This document shows, in pieces, positions 44,584 to 53,529 of a stretch of 64,000 nucleotides of DNA. Source of the DNA: Paenibacillus pasadenensis DSM 19293 (GTDB lineage Bacteria > Bacillota > Bacilli > Paenibacillales > Paenibacillaceae); contig NZ_KE383847.1 of NCBI RefSeq assembly GCF_000422485.1, positions 18,713-82,712 of the forward strand, read 5' to 3'. Numbering within the stretch: position 1 is the stretch's first letter; each line of letters begins with the position of its first letter. The notes beneath the pieces were generated by a model, which ran no database searches, was not told the DNA's origin, and saw only the letters and a list, made by a program, of their open reading frames with translations. The translations under genes and the position numbers were made by a program.

Positions 44584-45567
44584 ATGAGAGTTGCGGGCAT
44601 CATTCTGTTTATGGCGCTGCTGGCCTTCGCGGTCCTATGCAGCATCGCCTTCGGCACGGCGGACATCCCGCTGGACCATGTCATCGATTCCTTCACGCGC
44701 TACAGCGGAACGCAGGAGGACCTCATCATCCGCACGGCGAGGGTTCCGCGGGCACTGATCGCGGCCGCCGTCGGGGCCAGCCTCGCCGTAGCCGGAGCGC
44801 TCATGCAGGTCATCACGCGCAATCCGATCGCGTCGCCAAGCACCTTCGGCGTGAACGCGGGAGCGGCTTTTTTCGCCGTGCTCGGCGCCGGGCTGCTCGG
44901 CCTTGAGAGCATGCAAGCCCAGACAGGGATGGCTCTGGCCGGAGCCGCCGTCAGCGGCTTGATCGTCTTCGTCCTGGGCAGCGTCGGCAAGGACGGCATG
45001 ACGCCGGTGAAGATCACGCTGGCCGGCGCTTCCATGGCCGCATTCTTCGCCTCCGTGACGCAGGGGTACATGCTCTCCAGCGGCAAGATGTTCGATCAGG
45101 TGCTCGTCTGGCTGGTCGGCTCGGTCGCGGGACGGGAGCTGGACTCGCTGACCGCCGTGCTGCCGTACATGGGGGCCGGAATGCTGCTGGCGCTCCTCCT
45201 GTCCCGCCATCTGGGCGTGCTCTCGATGGGAGACGACATCGCCAGCAGCCTCGGGCAGAATACGGCCTGGATGAAAGGGGCGGCCGCCCTGTCCGTCATC
45301 CTGCTCGCCGGAGCATCGGTGGCGGCGGCCGGACCGGTGGCATTCGTCGGCATCATCGTCCCGCATATCGTCCGCCGCATCGCAGGCAGCGACTACCGCT
45401 GGATCATTCCTTACTGCGCCGTCATCGGCGCCCTGCTGCTCGTTACGGCCGACCTGGGCTCGCGGTACATCGCCATGCCGAAGGAAGTGCCCGTCGGCGT
45501 CATGACCGCGGTCATCGGCGTTCCGTTCTTCGTCTATATCGCACGTTCGGGGAGGGTGAGCCGATGA
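44584..45567 (+). CDS. Iron-siderophore ABC permease (FecCD family), first subunit
   Basis: The 327-residue FecCD permease has about nine helices, [42 protein letters not shown] and GPVAFVGIIVPHIVRRIAGSDYRWIIP. ATG at 44584 lacks a strong ribosome site (AGGCGG close by), and an upstream TTG (44500) would add 28 polar residues; I prefer ATG. It overlaps the next permease gene by 4 bp, so they are coupled. Confidence 0.9.
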   Translation: MRVAGIILFMALLAFAVLCSIAFGTADIPLDHVIDSFTRYSGTQEDLIIRTARVPRALIAAAVGASLAVAGALMQVITRNPIASPSTFGVNAGAAFFAVLGAGLLGLESMQAQTGMALAGAAVSGLIVFVLGSVGKDGMTPVKITLAGASMAAFFASVTQGYMLSSGKMFDQVLVWLVGSVAGRELDSLTAVLPYMGAGMLLALLLSRHLGVLSMGDDIASSLGQNTAWMKGAAALSVILLAGASVAAAGPVAFVGIIVPHIVRRIAGSDYRWIIPYCAVIGALLLVTADLGSRYIAMPKEVPVGVMTAVIGVPFFVYIARSGRVSR

Positions 45568-46607
45568 GCCGATACCGTTCGGTGCGAGTGAGCCGTCCGC
45601 GGATGTCCTTTCTGGTCGAGCGCAGGACGATCGGAATCCTTGCCCTACTCGCCCTCCTGTGCGCGGTGCTGATGGTCGTGAGCACGGGCGTCGGCAGCCT
45701 CTACCTGTCGCCTCTGGAGGTCATCCGCTCCATAGCGGGCAAGGGCGCCGCCGCGCATGAGGTCATCGTGAACAAGCTGCGCCTGCCGCGCATCGTCATC
45801 GCGGTGCTCGTAGGGGCATCGCTGGCGGTGGCGGGCGCGATCCTGCAGGGGCTGGTGCGCAATCCGCTGGCCTCGCCCGACGTGACGGGCATCACGGAGG
45901 GAGCCTCGCTGGGCGCCGTGCTGTTCCTGTTCCTGCTCGGAGACTCCGTCTCCGTTTCCTGGATGCCGATCTCGGCCATCGCAGGCGCCTTTGCGGTCAC
46001 GGGACTGCTGTATGTCCTGTCCTGGAGAGGAGGGGTATCGCCGCTGAGGCTCGTGCTGATCGGCACGGGACTGTCGGCCGCGTTCAAGTCCGTCTCCTAC
46101 ATGCTGATCATCTCCGGGCCGCTCATCCTGTCGGTCAAGTCGCTGACGTTCATGACGGGAAGCATCTACGGCGTCTCTTGGGAAAAGGACGTCTACGCGC
46201 TGCTGCCCTGGGTCGCGGTCCTGCTGCCGCTGGCCTGGCTCCAAGCCCGGCATGTGAACATCCAGGCGCTCGGCGACGAGGTGGCCGGCAGCGCCGGAGC
46301 GCAAGTGCAGCGAGGCCGCCTGGTGCTGCTGCTGCTGAGCGTGGCTCTGGCGGGAGCGGCCATCGCCATCGGCGGCGCCATCAGCTTCATCGGGCTGATG
46401 GCTCCCCATATGGCGCGCCGGCTCGTCGGCTCGTCGTTCGGCGGCCTGCTGCCGGCGAGCGCGCTGATCGGAGGCATCCTCCTCCTGGCCGCCGATCTGG
46501 CCGCGCGCACGGCGTTCCCGCCGCTCGACATTCCGGCGGGCGTCTTCACGGCTGCGATCGGCGCGCCGTTCTTCCTATACATGCTGTATCGGCACCGCAA
46601 TTCATGA
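45564..46607 (+). CDS. Iron-siderophore ABC permease (FecCD family), second subunit
   Basis: The 347-residue second FecCD permease starts ATGA over the stop of the first. [46 protein letters not shown] and [22 protein letters not shown] are the family signatures. [26 protein letters not shown] ends the protein. It pairs with the upstream subunit and the ATPase downstream. Resembles YfhA in arrangement, but the substrate depends on the binding protein. Confidence 0.92.
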   Translation: MSRYRSVRVSRPRMSFLVERRTIGILALLALLCAVLMVVSTGVGSLYLSPLEVIRSIAGKGAAAHEVIVNKLRLPRIVIAVLVGASLAVAGAILQGLVRNPLASPDVTGITEGASLGAVLFLFLLGDSVSVSWMPISAIAGAFAVTGLLYVLSWRGGVSPLRLVLIGTGLSAAFKSVSYMLIISGPLILSVKSLTFMTGSIYGVSWEKDVYALLPWVAVLLPLAWLQARHVNIQALGDEVAGSAGAQVQRGRLVLLLLSVALAGAAIAIGGAISFIGLMAPHMARRLVGSSFGGLLPASALIGGILLLAADLAARTAFPPLDIPAGVFTAAIGAPFFLYMLYRHRNS

Positions 46608-46627
46608 CAGGCAGGGGGCACGGAACG

Positions 46628-47452
46628 ATGGGGATGCTGGAGGCAAAAGGACTGTCGCTCTCCTATGGAGGCGCGAATATTTTCGAAGGCCTGGATCTGA
46701 CGATTCCGGAGGGCAAGGTGACGGTGTTCATCGGCAGCAACGGCTGCGGCAAGTCGACGCTGCTGCGCTCCATGGCCCGGCTGCTGAAGCCGCAGCAGGG
46801 CTCGGTCGTCATCGACGGGAGCGACATCTCCCGGATGACGACCAAGGAGGTCGCCCGCAAGCTGGCCATCCTGCCGCAAGGGCCGCAGGCGCCGGAGGGG
46901 CTGAGCGTGCTCCAGCTCGTCAAGCAGGGCCGCTATCCCTACCAGAGCTGGCTGCAGCAATGGTCGCGGGAGGACGAGGAGGCGGTCATGAAGGCGCTGA
47001 AGGCGACGGGCATGTCGGAGCTGGGCGAGCGCAGCGTCGACGCGCTGTCCGGCGGCCAGCGCCAGCGGGCCTGGATCGCGATGACGCTCGCTCAGCAGAC
47101 CGGCGTCATCCTGCTCGACGAGCCGACGACCTATCTCGATCTGACCCATCAGATCGAGGTGCTGGACCTGCTCGACGAGCTCAACGCTTCCGAGCGGCGC
47201 ACGGTCGTGATGGTCCTGCATGACATCAACCTGGCCTGCCGCTACGCCGACCATATCGTCGCGATCAAGGGCGGAGCGGTCTACGCGCAAGGAGCTCCGC
47301 GGGACGTGGTCAGTTCCGCCATGATCGCGGAAGTGTTCGGCCTCACGTGCGACATCATGCCGGATCCGCTCCACGGCACTCCGATGTGCATCCCGCACAG
47401 CCGGAGCGCCCGCAGGCTGCCGGCCGGATCAGCCGAGCCGGCGCTTCGCTGA
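46628..47452 (+). CDS. Iron-siderophore ABC ATPase (FecE/FhuC family)
   Basis: The 274-residue ATPase has Walker [10 protein letters not shown] (about 36-44), Q-loop [11 protein letters not shown], signature [10 protein letters not shown], Walker [13 protein letters not shown] and switch His in [16 protein letters not shown] at 46628 has AGGGGG 9 bases upstream; the ATG at 46604 would overlap the permease stop. It may also drive the first siderophore cluster at 20-23 kb, which has no ATPase. The shared-ATPase model resembles YusV in B. subtilis and FhuC in S. aureus. Confidence 0.93.
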   Translation: MGMLEAKGLSLSYGGANIFEGLDLTIPEGKVTVFIGSNGCGKSTLLRSMARLLKPQQGSVVIDGSDISRMTTKEVARKLAILPQGPQAPEGLSVLQLVKQGRYPYQSWLQQWSREDEEAVMKALKATGMSELGERSVDALSGGQRQRAWIAMTLAQQTGVILLDEPTTYLDLTHQIEVLDLLDELNASERRTVVMVLHDINLACRYADHIVAIKGGAVYAQGAPRDVVSSAMIAEVFGLTCDIMPDPLHGTPMCIPHSRSARRLPAGSAEPALR

Positions 47453-47505
47453 GGCGCTGCAACGGCAGGCCGGCCTCAGGATGCCTGCGGCATCGGACGC
47501 ATCCG

Positions 47506-47554
47506 CCGCAAAAAGCTCGCCCCGCGAAGGACTCGCGGGGCGAGCTTTTTGCGG
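47506..47554 (+). terminator. Terminator of the siderophore permease-ATPase operon
   Basis: AAAAAGCTCGCCCCGCGA, loop AGGA, perfect complement ending in TTTTT, extended by CCGC/GCGG. Confidence 0.9.
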
Positions 47555-47783
47555 CGCGAATCCTTCACGTCATGAGGCTTTCGGTCTCGCCGCATTCCCT
47601 CCGAAGCCTGGCCGGGACGATGCCGCCGGAATGCTCCATCGTGCACCACGCTTGGCGGCGGCCTGCAAAAGGGAGCGGCGGCGGCGCCTCTGCACCGGAC
47701 TTGGCCGCCTGTGGTATGATGGGAGGACGAGCGTCCGGCCGCCGCGCGGCCGGAAACGGATCAAGGAAGGAAAGAGGCCTGCT

Positions 47784-49805
47784 ATGCATCTGTTATCCAT
47801 CGAGCATCTGACCAAGACATACGGAGAGAAGAAGCTGTTCGAGGACGTCAGCTTCGGCATCTCCGACGGCGACAAGATCGGCATCATCGGCGTGAACGGC
47901 ACCGGCAAGTCGACGTTCCTCAAGGCGATCGCCGGCATCGAGCCGGCCGACTCCGGCAAGGTCGTCATCCCGCCGCGCGTGAGCGTCCGCATGCTGCTCC
48001 AGAATCCCGAGTTCGATCCGGAGGAGACGGTGCTGGAGCATGTGCTCGGCGGCGACACGCCGCAGCTGCGCGCCGTGCGGGAGCATGCGGCGGCGCTGGA
48101 GGCGCTGGAGCGCAGCAGCTCCGACGCCTCGCTGCAAGAGCGGCTGCTGCGGGCCGGCGCGGCGATGGACGAGCTGGACGCCTGGCAGCTGGAGAGCGAC
48201 GCCCGCACCGCGCTGTCGAAGCTCGGGCTGCGGGATCCCGAAGCCCGGCTCGGCACGCTGTCCGGAGGCCAGCGCAAGCGCGCGGCGATGGCGGCGGCGC
48301 TGCTGTCGCCGTCGGACGTGCTCATCCTCGACGAGCCGACCAACCATATCGACAACGAGTCGGTCGCCTGGCTGGAAGGCATGCTTCAGAAGCGGCGCGG
48401 CGCGCTGCTCATGGTGACGCATGACCGCTACTTCCTCGACCGGGTGAGCAACCGGGTCGTCGAGCTCGACCGGGGGCGCGCGTATTTCTACACGGCCAAC
48501 TACAGCCGCTTCCTCGAGCTCAAGCTCGAGCGCGAGGAGCGCGAGGCCTCGAGCGAGGCCAAGCGGCAGAACCTGCTCCGCAATGAGCTGGCCTGGATCC
48601 GGCGCGGGGCGAAGGCCCGCTCCACCAAGCAGAAGGCGCGCATCGAGCGCTTCGAGGCGCTGAAGGCGTCCGGGCCGGACAAGGCGTCCGGCAAGCTCGA
48701 CCTGTCCGTCGCCTCGTCGCGGCTCGGCCGCAAGATCGTCGAGCTGGACGGCGTAGCGAAGCGCTACGGCGACCGCACGCTGATCGAGGACTTCAGCTAC
48801 ATCGCCGTGCCGGAGGACCGCGTCGGCATCATCGGGCGCAACGGCAGCGGAAAATCGACGCTGCTGAAGCTGATCGGCGGCCGCCTGCAGCCGGATGCCG
48901 GCGAGGTGTCGCTCGGACCGACGGTACGGATCGGGTACTTTTCCCAGGAGCATGAGGAGATGGACGAGTCGATGCGCGTCATCGAGTACATCCGCGAGCA
49001 GGCCGAGCAGGTGCGCACGGCCGACGGCACGACGATCTCGGCGGGCCAGCTGCTGGAGCGGTTCCTGTTCCCGCCGGCGATGCAGTGGTCGCCGATCGCC
49101 AAGCTGTCGGGCGGCGAGAAGCGCCGCCTGCAGCTGCTGCGCATCCTGAGCGGAGCGCCGAACGTGCTGCTGCTCGACGAGCCGACCAACGACCTGGACA
49201 TCGCCACGCTCGGCGTGCTGGAGGACTACCTCGAGGACTTCCCGGGCGTCGTGCTCGTCGTCTCCCATGACCGCTACTTCCTCGACCGCACGGTCGAGCG
49301 CATCTTCGCCTTCGAGGGCGGCGGGACGATCGTGGAGCATACGGGCAACTACTCGGAGTACGAGGAGAGCCGCGGCAAAAGAAGCCCCGCCGAGCCGGAG
49401 CAGGCCGGCGCGGGCGGACGTAGCGGATCGGGAGCGGCAGCCGGGAGGAACGGCGCTCCAGCCGCAGCCGGAGGGGACCGTCCGTCAGGCGGCTCCGCGC
49501 AGCCGTCCGGAGAGGCGGCGGACGCCGCGGCCGGCGCGTCCCGCCGGGAGCCCAAGCTGCGCATGTCCTACCAGGAGCAGAAGGATTTCGAAGCGATCGA
49601 CGGCTGGATCGAGGAGGCCGAGGCCAAGCTCGCCCGCGTGCACGAAGGCATGGGCGAGAGCGGCAGCGACTCCGTGCGCCTGCAGCGGCTGATGGCCGAG
49701 CAGGCGGAGCTCGAGGCGCGCCTCGAGGAGCTGATGGAGCGCTGGACATACCTGAACGAGCTGTCCGAGCAGATCGAAGCCCAAAAAACGAAGCCGAGGA
49801 GCTGA
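47784..49805 (+). CDS. yfmR: ABC-F protein YfmR (Uup-like ribosome factor)
   Basis: The 673-residue cytoplasmic ABC-F protein has two ABC domains and no membrane segment. First domain: Walker A GVNGTGKST, signature LSGGQRKRA, Walker B LILDEPTNHID. The P-site-tRNA linker reads RRGAKARSTKQKAR, the YfmR/Uup pattern. Second domain: GRNGSGKST, LSGGEKRRL, LLLDEPTNDLD. A charged Ala/Gly/Pro-rich stretch precedes a C-terminal coiled coil as in Uup. In B. subtilis YfmR helps ribosomes stalled at proline-rich stretches. The start ATG has AAGGAAAGAGG upstream, and an extended -10 (TGGTATGAT, 47712-47720) lies before it. Confidence 0.93.
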   Translation: MHLLSIEHLTKTYGEKKLFEDVSFGISDGDKIGIIGVNGTGKSTFLKAIAGIEPADSGKVVIPPRVSVRMLLQNPEFDPEETVLEHVLGGDTPQLRAVREHAAALEALERSSSDASLQERLLRAGAAMDELDAWQLESDARTALSKLGLRDPEARLGTLSGGQRKRAAMAAALLSPSDVLILDEPTNHIDNESVAWLEGMLQKRRGALLMVTHDRYFLDRVSNRVVELDRGRAYFYTANYSRFLELKLEREEREASSEAKRQNLLRNELAWIRRGAKARSTKQKARIERFEALKASGPDKASGKLDLSVASSRLGRKIVELDGVAKRYGDRTLIEDFSYIAVPEDRVGIIGRNGSGKSTLLKLIGGRLQPDAGEVSLGPTVRIGYFSQEHEEMDESMRVIEYIREQAEQVRTADGTTISAGQLLERFLFPPAMQWSPIAKLSGGEKRRLQLLRILSGAPNVLLLDEPTNDLDIATLGVLEDYLEDFPGVVLVVSHDRYFLDRTVERIFAFEGGGTIVEHTGNYSEYEESRGKRSPAEPEQAGAGGRSGSGAAAGRNGAPAAAGGDRPSGGSAQPSGEAADAAAGASRREPKLRMSYQEQKDFEAIDGWIEEAEAKLARVHEGMGESGSDSVRLQRLMAEQAELEARLEELMERWTYLNELSEQIEAQKTKPRS

Positions 49806-49811
49806 CCCGCC

Positions 49812-50471
49812 ATGATGACTTCACCCCTGCAAGACTACAGCCAGGAGTCGATCCGCAACATCTACTGCATCGGCCGCAACTACCGCCTGCATGCCCTGGA
49901 GCTCGGCAACGAGGTGCCGAAATCGCCGATGGTGTTCACCAAGCCGACCCACTCGCTCGTCCCGATGGACGGGCGCGAGGTGGAGCTGCCTGGAGCGGAA
50001 GGCGAGGTGCATTTCGAGCTCGAGATCGTGCTGCGCGCCGGCCGCGACTGGGAGCCGGGCCTGCCGGCGGACGAGCTGTTCGACGCGATGGCGCTCGGGC
50101 TCGACCTGACGCTGCGCGACGTGCAGAGCCGGCTCAAGGAAAAGGGCCATCCCTGGCTCGCGGCCAAAGGCTTCCTCGGCTCTTCGCCGCTCGGGCCGTG
50201 GCTGACGTATCCGGGACTTGCCGGACTGAACAACGCCGACTTCTCCCTGCTGCGGGGCGCGGAGGTCGCGCAGCTCGGCAACGCCGCCGACATGATCTTC
50301 CCGCCGGACGTGCTGGCGGAGCATATCGGCTCCCGCTACGGGCTGCGCCGCGGCGACGTCATCTATACCGGCACGCCGGCCGGCGTGGCCGCGCTGCTCG
50401 ACGGGGAGACGCTGACCGCGCTCTGGAACGGCGAGCCGGCGGGCTCGCTGCAGGTGAAGCTGCGCCGCTAG
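49812..50471 (+). CDS. Fumarylacetoacetate hydrolase (FAH) family protein
   Basis: The 219-residue protein has the FAH fold core: NIYCIGRNYRLHALELGNEVP, PMVFTKPTHSLVP, EVHFELEIVLRAG with the metal Glu residues, GLDLTLRDVQSRLKEKGHPWLAAKGFLGSSPLGPW and the C-terminal GDVIYTGTPAGVAAL. This family includes acylpyruvate and oxaloacetate hydrolases/decarboxylases. It starts 6 bases after yfmR, so they may be co-transcribed. The exact substrate is not known. Confidence 0.88.
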   Translation: MMTSPLQDYSQESIRNIYCIGRNYRLHALELGNEVPKSPMVFTKPTHSLVPMDGREVELPGAEGEVHFELEIVLRAGRDWEPGLPADELFDAMALGLDLTLRDVQSRLKEKGHPWLAAKGFLGSSPLGPWLTYPGLAGLNNADFSLLRGAEVAQLGNAADMIFPPDVLAEHIGSRYGLRRGDVIYTGTPAGVAALLDGETLTALWNGEPAGSLQVKLRR

Positions 50472-50653
50472 CTCCATTCCGGCCGCATGCCGCAGGGCGG
50501 ATCCGATGCCTTTCGCGCCTCGCCGCCTCCGGCTGTCCGTGCCGCCTGTTCGTCCGCCATCGCCGAGCCCTCGTTCATAGCCGTCCCCGCGCCCGCATAA
50601 GCTGGTCGAGAGGAAGCGAGGCATCTACGAGCAGCGAGGGCGGTGAAAGCTGG

Positions 50654-51244
50654 GTGACGAAAGCCAAACGGAAGCCGGAGGCGCATGACCGGGCCAACCG
50701 GCTGCGGTTCCACAACGTCAAGGAGCAGCATCTCACGGTCGCGGACGTAGCCGACCGCCTGCTGCGCTTTGTCGCGGAGGATCCGCGGGCGAGCTACCAT
50801 TTCGCGATCGGGACGGACTGCCAGGTCCATCCGAGCCACACGAAGTTCATTACCGGCCTGGTGCTGCACCGGCTGGGCCGCGGAGCGTGGGCGTGCTACC
50901 GGCCTTACGTGCTCGGCAGGGAGCTGGGATCCATTCGGGAAAAGCTGGCGCTGGAGACGTCGCTGTCGCAGGAAATGGCCGCCCATCTGGAGGAGCTGTC
51001 GGTCATCCCCCGCATGGAGGAGTTGCTGCTGCCGCATGTCTACCAAGGCGCGGGGCTGCGCACCTTCATCGACATCGACGCCGGCACGGAGCCGTGCGTC
51101 AACCCGACGGCGCTGTACGTGCAGGAAATGATCGCCCGCGTGGAGACGATCGGAAGCTATGTACCGCGCGTCAAGCCGGAGGCGTACTGCGCCTCCAGCT
51201 ACGCCAACCGCTACACCAAGCGGCCGGCCAAGTTCGTCATGTAG
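50654..51244 (+). CDS. YkuK family (DUF458) RNase H-like protein
   Basis: A 196-residue protein. FAIGTDCQVHPSHTKFITGLVLHRLGRGAWACYRPYVLGREL matches the YkuK core, in which the GTDSQVH segment holds the first acidic residue of an RNase H-like fold. Further conserved: FIDIDAGTEPCVNP and YCASSYANRYTKRP. The start is GTG at 50654 with AGGGCGG 12 bases upstream, a weak site, so the exact start is uncertain. YkuK-type proteins are known from sporulating Firmicutes; no activity is proven that I recall. Confidence 0.82.
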   Translation: MTKAKRKPEAHDRANRLRFHNVKEQHLTVADVADRLLRFVAEDPRASYHFAIGTDCQVHPSHTKFITGLVLHRLGRGAWACYRPYVLGRELGSIREKLALETSLSQEMAAHLEELSVIPRMEELLLPHVYQGAGLRTFIDIDAGTEPCVNPTALYVQEMIARVETIGSYVPRVKPEAYCASSYANRYTKRPAKFVM

Positions 51245-51366
51245 CGAAGCCGGAAGCGGCGGAGCCGTCTTCAAGAGCCGTTCGCGGGCATCCGCGGACG
51301 GCTTTTCGGCATGACGGCGTCCTCCGAGGCGATTCGCCGGCAAGAAAACGCTTCATAAAAAAGAGT

Positions 51367-51395
51367 TTGACAGCCAAAATAATCCCTCGTATAGT
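51367..51395 (+). promoter_or_regulatory. Promoter of the ABC-2 permease-TetR operon
   Basis: -35 TTGACA (51367-51372), 17 bases, -10 TATAGT (51390-51395). The palindrome at 51395-51425 begins at its last base. Confidence 0.75.
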
Positions 51396-51425
51396 TTAAA
51401 CTGTTGTTTAAAACAATTGTTTAAA
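51395..51425. promoter_or_regulatory. TetR-type operator (overlapping palindromes)
   Basis: TTTAAAC-TGTT-GTTTAAA (51395-51412) is a perfect palindrome, and AAACAATTGTTT (51411-51422), extended to TTTAAAA ... GTTTAAA, is a second one overlapping it. They directly follow the -10, so a bound TetR protein would block transcription. The region is strikingly AT-rich for this window. The TetR gene downstream is the likely binder. Confidence 0.7.
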
Positions 51426-51448
51426 TCCATGCGATAGGGGATAGAGGA

Positions 51449-52627
51449 ATGAATCAAGCTTTCCGGGCCTTCCTGCAAAGGCCGACGACAAAAGCGGGCA
51501 TCGCCACGGCGCTGCTCATGCAAGTGGTGTTCTCGATCATCTGGATGACGGGCTATAGCGGCGTGAACGACCGGATCGGCCAGCTGGCGATCGCCGTCGT
51601 GAGCGAGGACCGCCAGGCGGGCGACCAGCTGGCGCAGCAGCTCGTGAAGCAGCTGCCGTTCCGCATGGAGCAGGCGGACAGCCTGGCGGCGGCGAAGACG
51701 GAGCTCGACGAGCGCGAGGTGCAGATGGTCGTGCATATTCCGGCGGACTTCACGGCCAGCGTGTCGGATCCGGCCGGCAAGGCTTCGCTGCATTACCTGC
51801 TCAACGAGTCCAACCCGGTCATGATCAAGAACGTCATGAGCTCGGTCGCGGCGCAGATCACGGCCGAGGCCAATGCTCGCGCCGCGGGGCAGGGCATCCA
51901 AGGCGCGCTGGCCGCGCAAGGCATGCCGCAGGAAGCGGCGGCAGCCGCTGCGGGCAGCCTGGCGCAGCGGGTCGAGGCGCAGCTGGAGTCCATGCACGTC
52001 GTAGACGGCATGAACAACCAGATGGTGCCGATGATGCTCGTGCTGGCGTCGTGGGTCGGAGCGATGATCATGGCGCTGAACTTCTTCCAGTCGGGCATGG
52101 CCGTCGCCCGCTCGACGACGAAGTGGCAGCGGTTCGGCGTGCAGGCGTCGCTGACGGTCGTCATCGCCTTTGTCGTCTCGCTCGTCTCGGCAGGCTTGCT
52201 GGCCGCCCTGGGCGGCCAGATGGAGAGCGGCTTCCTGAGCGTCTGGCTGTTCATGCTGCTCCTCCTGCTCAGCTTCATGCTCGTGTCCCAGATGGTGCTG
52301 CAGGTGCTCGGCATGGCCGGCATGTTCCTCAACATCATCCTGATGTCGGTGCAGCTGGTGAGCTCCGGCGCGATGCTGCCGCGCGAGCTGCTGCCGCCGT
52401 TCTACCACGGCATCGGCGAGTGGCTGCCGGCGACGCGCGCGGTCGACGGCATGATGAACCTGCTGTTCGGCGGTCCTTCGGCCGGTCCGGACGTGCTCGC
52501 GCTGGCGCTGACCGGCGCCGCGGCTCTGCTCGTCAGCATCGGCTCGATCGCGCTCAAGAAGGCGGGAGCCCCGGCTCAGCGCGCGGCTTCGCAGCCGTCG
52601 CCCCAGCCGGAGCCGTCGGTCCGCTGA
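51449..52627 (+). CDS. ABC-2/YhgE-type multidrug export permease
   Basis: The 392-residue protein has one N-terminal helix (about 17-36), an extracellular domain of about 130 residues, then five to six C-terminal helices: MMLVLASWVGAMIMALNFF, ASLTVVIAFVVSLVSAGLLAAL, VWLFMLLLLLSFMLVSQMVLQVL, MAGMFLNIILMSVQLVSSGAML and ALALTGAAALLVSIGSIAL. The LPRELLPPFYHGIGEWLPATRAVDGM segment is typical of ABC-2/YhgE-Pip permeases. No ATPase gene accompanies it. It forms an operon with the TetR regulator 28 bases downstream, suggesting export of a toxic compound. Substrate unknown. Confidence 0.86.
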   Translation: MNQAFRAFLQRPTTKAGIATALLMQVVFSIIWMTGYSGVNDRIGQLAIAVVSEDRQAGDQLAQQLVKQLPFRMEQADSLAAAKTELDEREVQMVVHIPADFTASVSDPAGKASLHYLLNESNPVMIKNVMSSVAAQITAEANARAAGQGIQGALAAQGMPQEAAAAAAGSLAQRVEAQLESMHVVDGMNNQMVPMMLVLASWVGAMIMALNFFQSGMAVARSTTKWQRFGVQASLTVVIAFVVSLVSAGLLAALGGQMESGFLSVWLFMLLLLLSFMLVSQMVLQVLGMAGMFLNIILMSVQLVSSGAMLPRELLPPFYHGIGEWLPATRAVDGMMNLLFGGPSAGPDVLALALTGAAALLVSIGSIALKKAGAPAQRAASQPSPQPEPSVR

Positions 52628-52655
52628 TCGGGCACGGACAGACAGGAGGCGGCTT

Positions 52656-53252
52656 ATGAGCAAGGTAGACGTGCGCGTCCGCATGCTGCGGGCCGCCAAG
52701 AAGCTGTTCGCGAAGCACGGCTTCGAAAAGACGACGATCCGCCAGATCTGCGAGGAGGCTTGCGCCAACGTGGCGCTCGTCTCCTACCATTTCGGCGGCA
52801 AGGACGGCGTCTTCGCCGCGATCTTCAACGAATATTTTCCCGATCGGGACATCAAGTCGCTGAAGCCCGGCCCCGATCCCGAGGCCGATCTGAAGGTCAT
52901 CATCCGGGAGATGACGCTGTTCCGCCGCCGCGAGCCCGAGCTCATCTCGATCATCCAGCAGGAGATGGCGCTGCGGTCCCCGCGCCGCCAGATCATCCAA
53001 TCGCACAAGTCGCTCCTTCAGGTCCGCCTGCGCGAGTGCCTCGAGCGCGGCCGGGCGGAGGGCCGCTTCCGCTTCCGCTCGCTCGATACGACGCAGCTGT
53101 TCGTCATGGGCGCGCTGCTCGCCCACACGAGCATGATCGACATGAACGGCGTGCCGGAGGTGGAGCGGATGTCGGCCGAGGAGATCGCCGAGCATTTGAC
53201 GGCCTTCATCCTGGCCGCGGTCCGAGGGCTGCCGGAGGCGGAGGGAAGGTAG
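52656..53252 (+). CDS. TetR family repressor
   Basis: A 198-residue regulator. The N-terminal helix-turn-helix is [38 protein letters not shown] (about 17-54), with a C-terminal ligand domain of helices. GACAGGAGG lies 6 bases before ATG. It follows the permease gene in the same operon and probably represses it through the palindromes at 51395-51425. The inducer is unknown. Confidence 0.92.
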   Translation: MSKVDVRVRMLRAAKKLFAKHGFEKTTIRQICEEACANVALVSYHFGGKDGVFAAIFNEYFPDRDIKSLKPGPDPEADLKVIIREMTLFRRREPELISIIQQEMALRSPRRQIIQSHKSLLQVRLRECLERGRAEGRFRFRSLDTTQLFVMGALLAHTSMIDMNGVPEVERMSAEEIAEHLTAFILAAVRGLPEAEGR

Positions 53253-53261
53253 GACGCAAGG

Positions 53262-53317
53262 AAGGGCTGCTTTCGAGCAGGCCGGTTTCGGACCGGCTTC
53301 TCGAAGGCAGCCCTTTT
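53262..53317 (+). terminator. Terminator of the permease-TetR operon
   Basis: AAGGGCTGCTTTCGAG ... CTCGAAGGCAGCCCTT with an inner CCGGT/ACCGG stem, then TTT; one bulge. Confidence 0.8.
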
Positions 53318-53353
53318 TGGCCTTCGATGCGATGGGGACGGGAATGGCGGAAG

Positions 53354-53375
53354 CTCAGCCGGATGCGAACGCATC
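53354..53375. other. Perfect palindrome GCCGGATGCG-AA-CGCATCCGGC upstream of the chemotaxis receptor
   Basis: A 10-bp perfect stem with a two-base loop in the 277-bp gap before the receptor gene, without a T run. Further downstream ACCGATAA (53473-53480) resembles the -10 of sigma-D promoters (GCCGATAA), but no matching -35 is present, so the promoter is not settled. Confidence 0.5.
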
Positions 53376-53529
53376 CGGCGTCGCAGCGGCCAGGAACTCG
53401 CGCATCGTGGCGAGCGGGCGGTTATTCTTTTCGAAGAGACGGACCTCCTCCCTCTCGACGAGGCCCCGTCGGACCGATAACGTAATCAATCCGATCAAGA
53501 GACAGATAGGACAAGAGGGGGAAAACGCC

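Noticed and set aside
53473-53480. Sigma-D promoter for the chemotaxis receptor (ACCGATAA).
   Set aside because: No TAAA-like -35 at the right distance. The -10 alone is too short to rely on.
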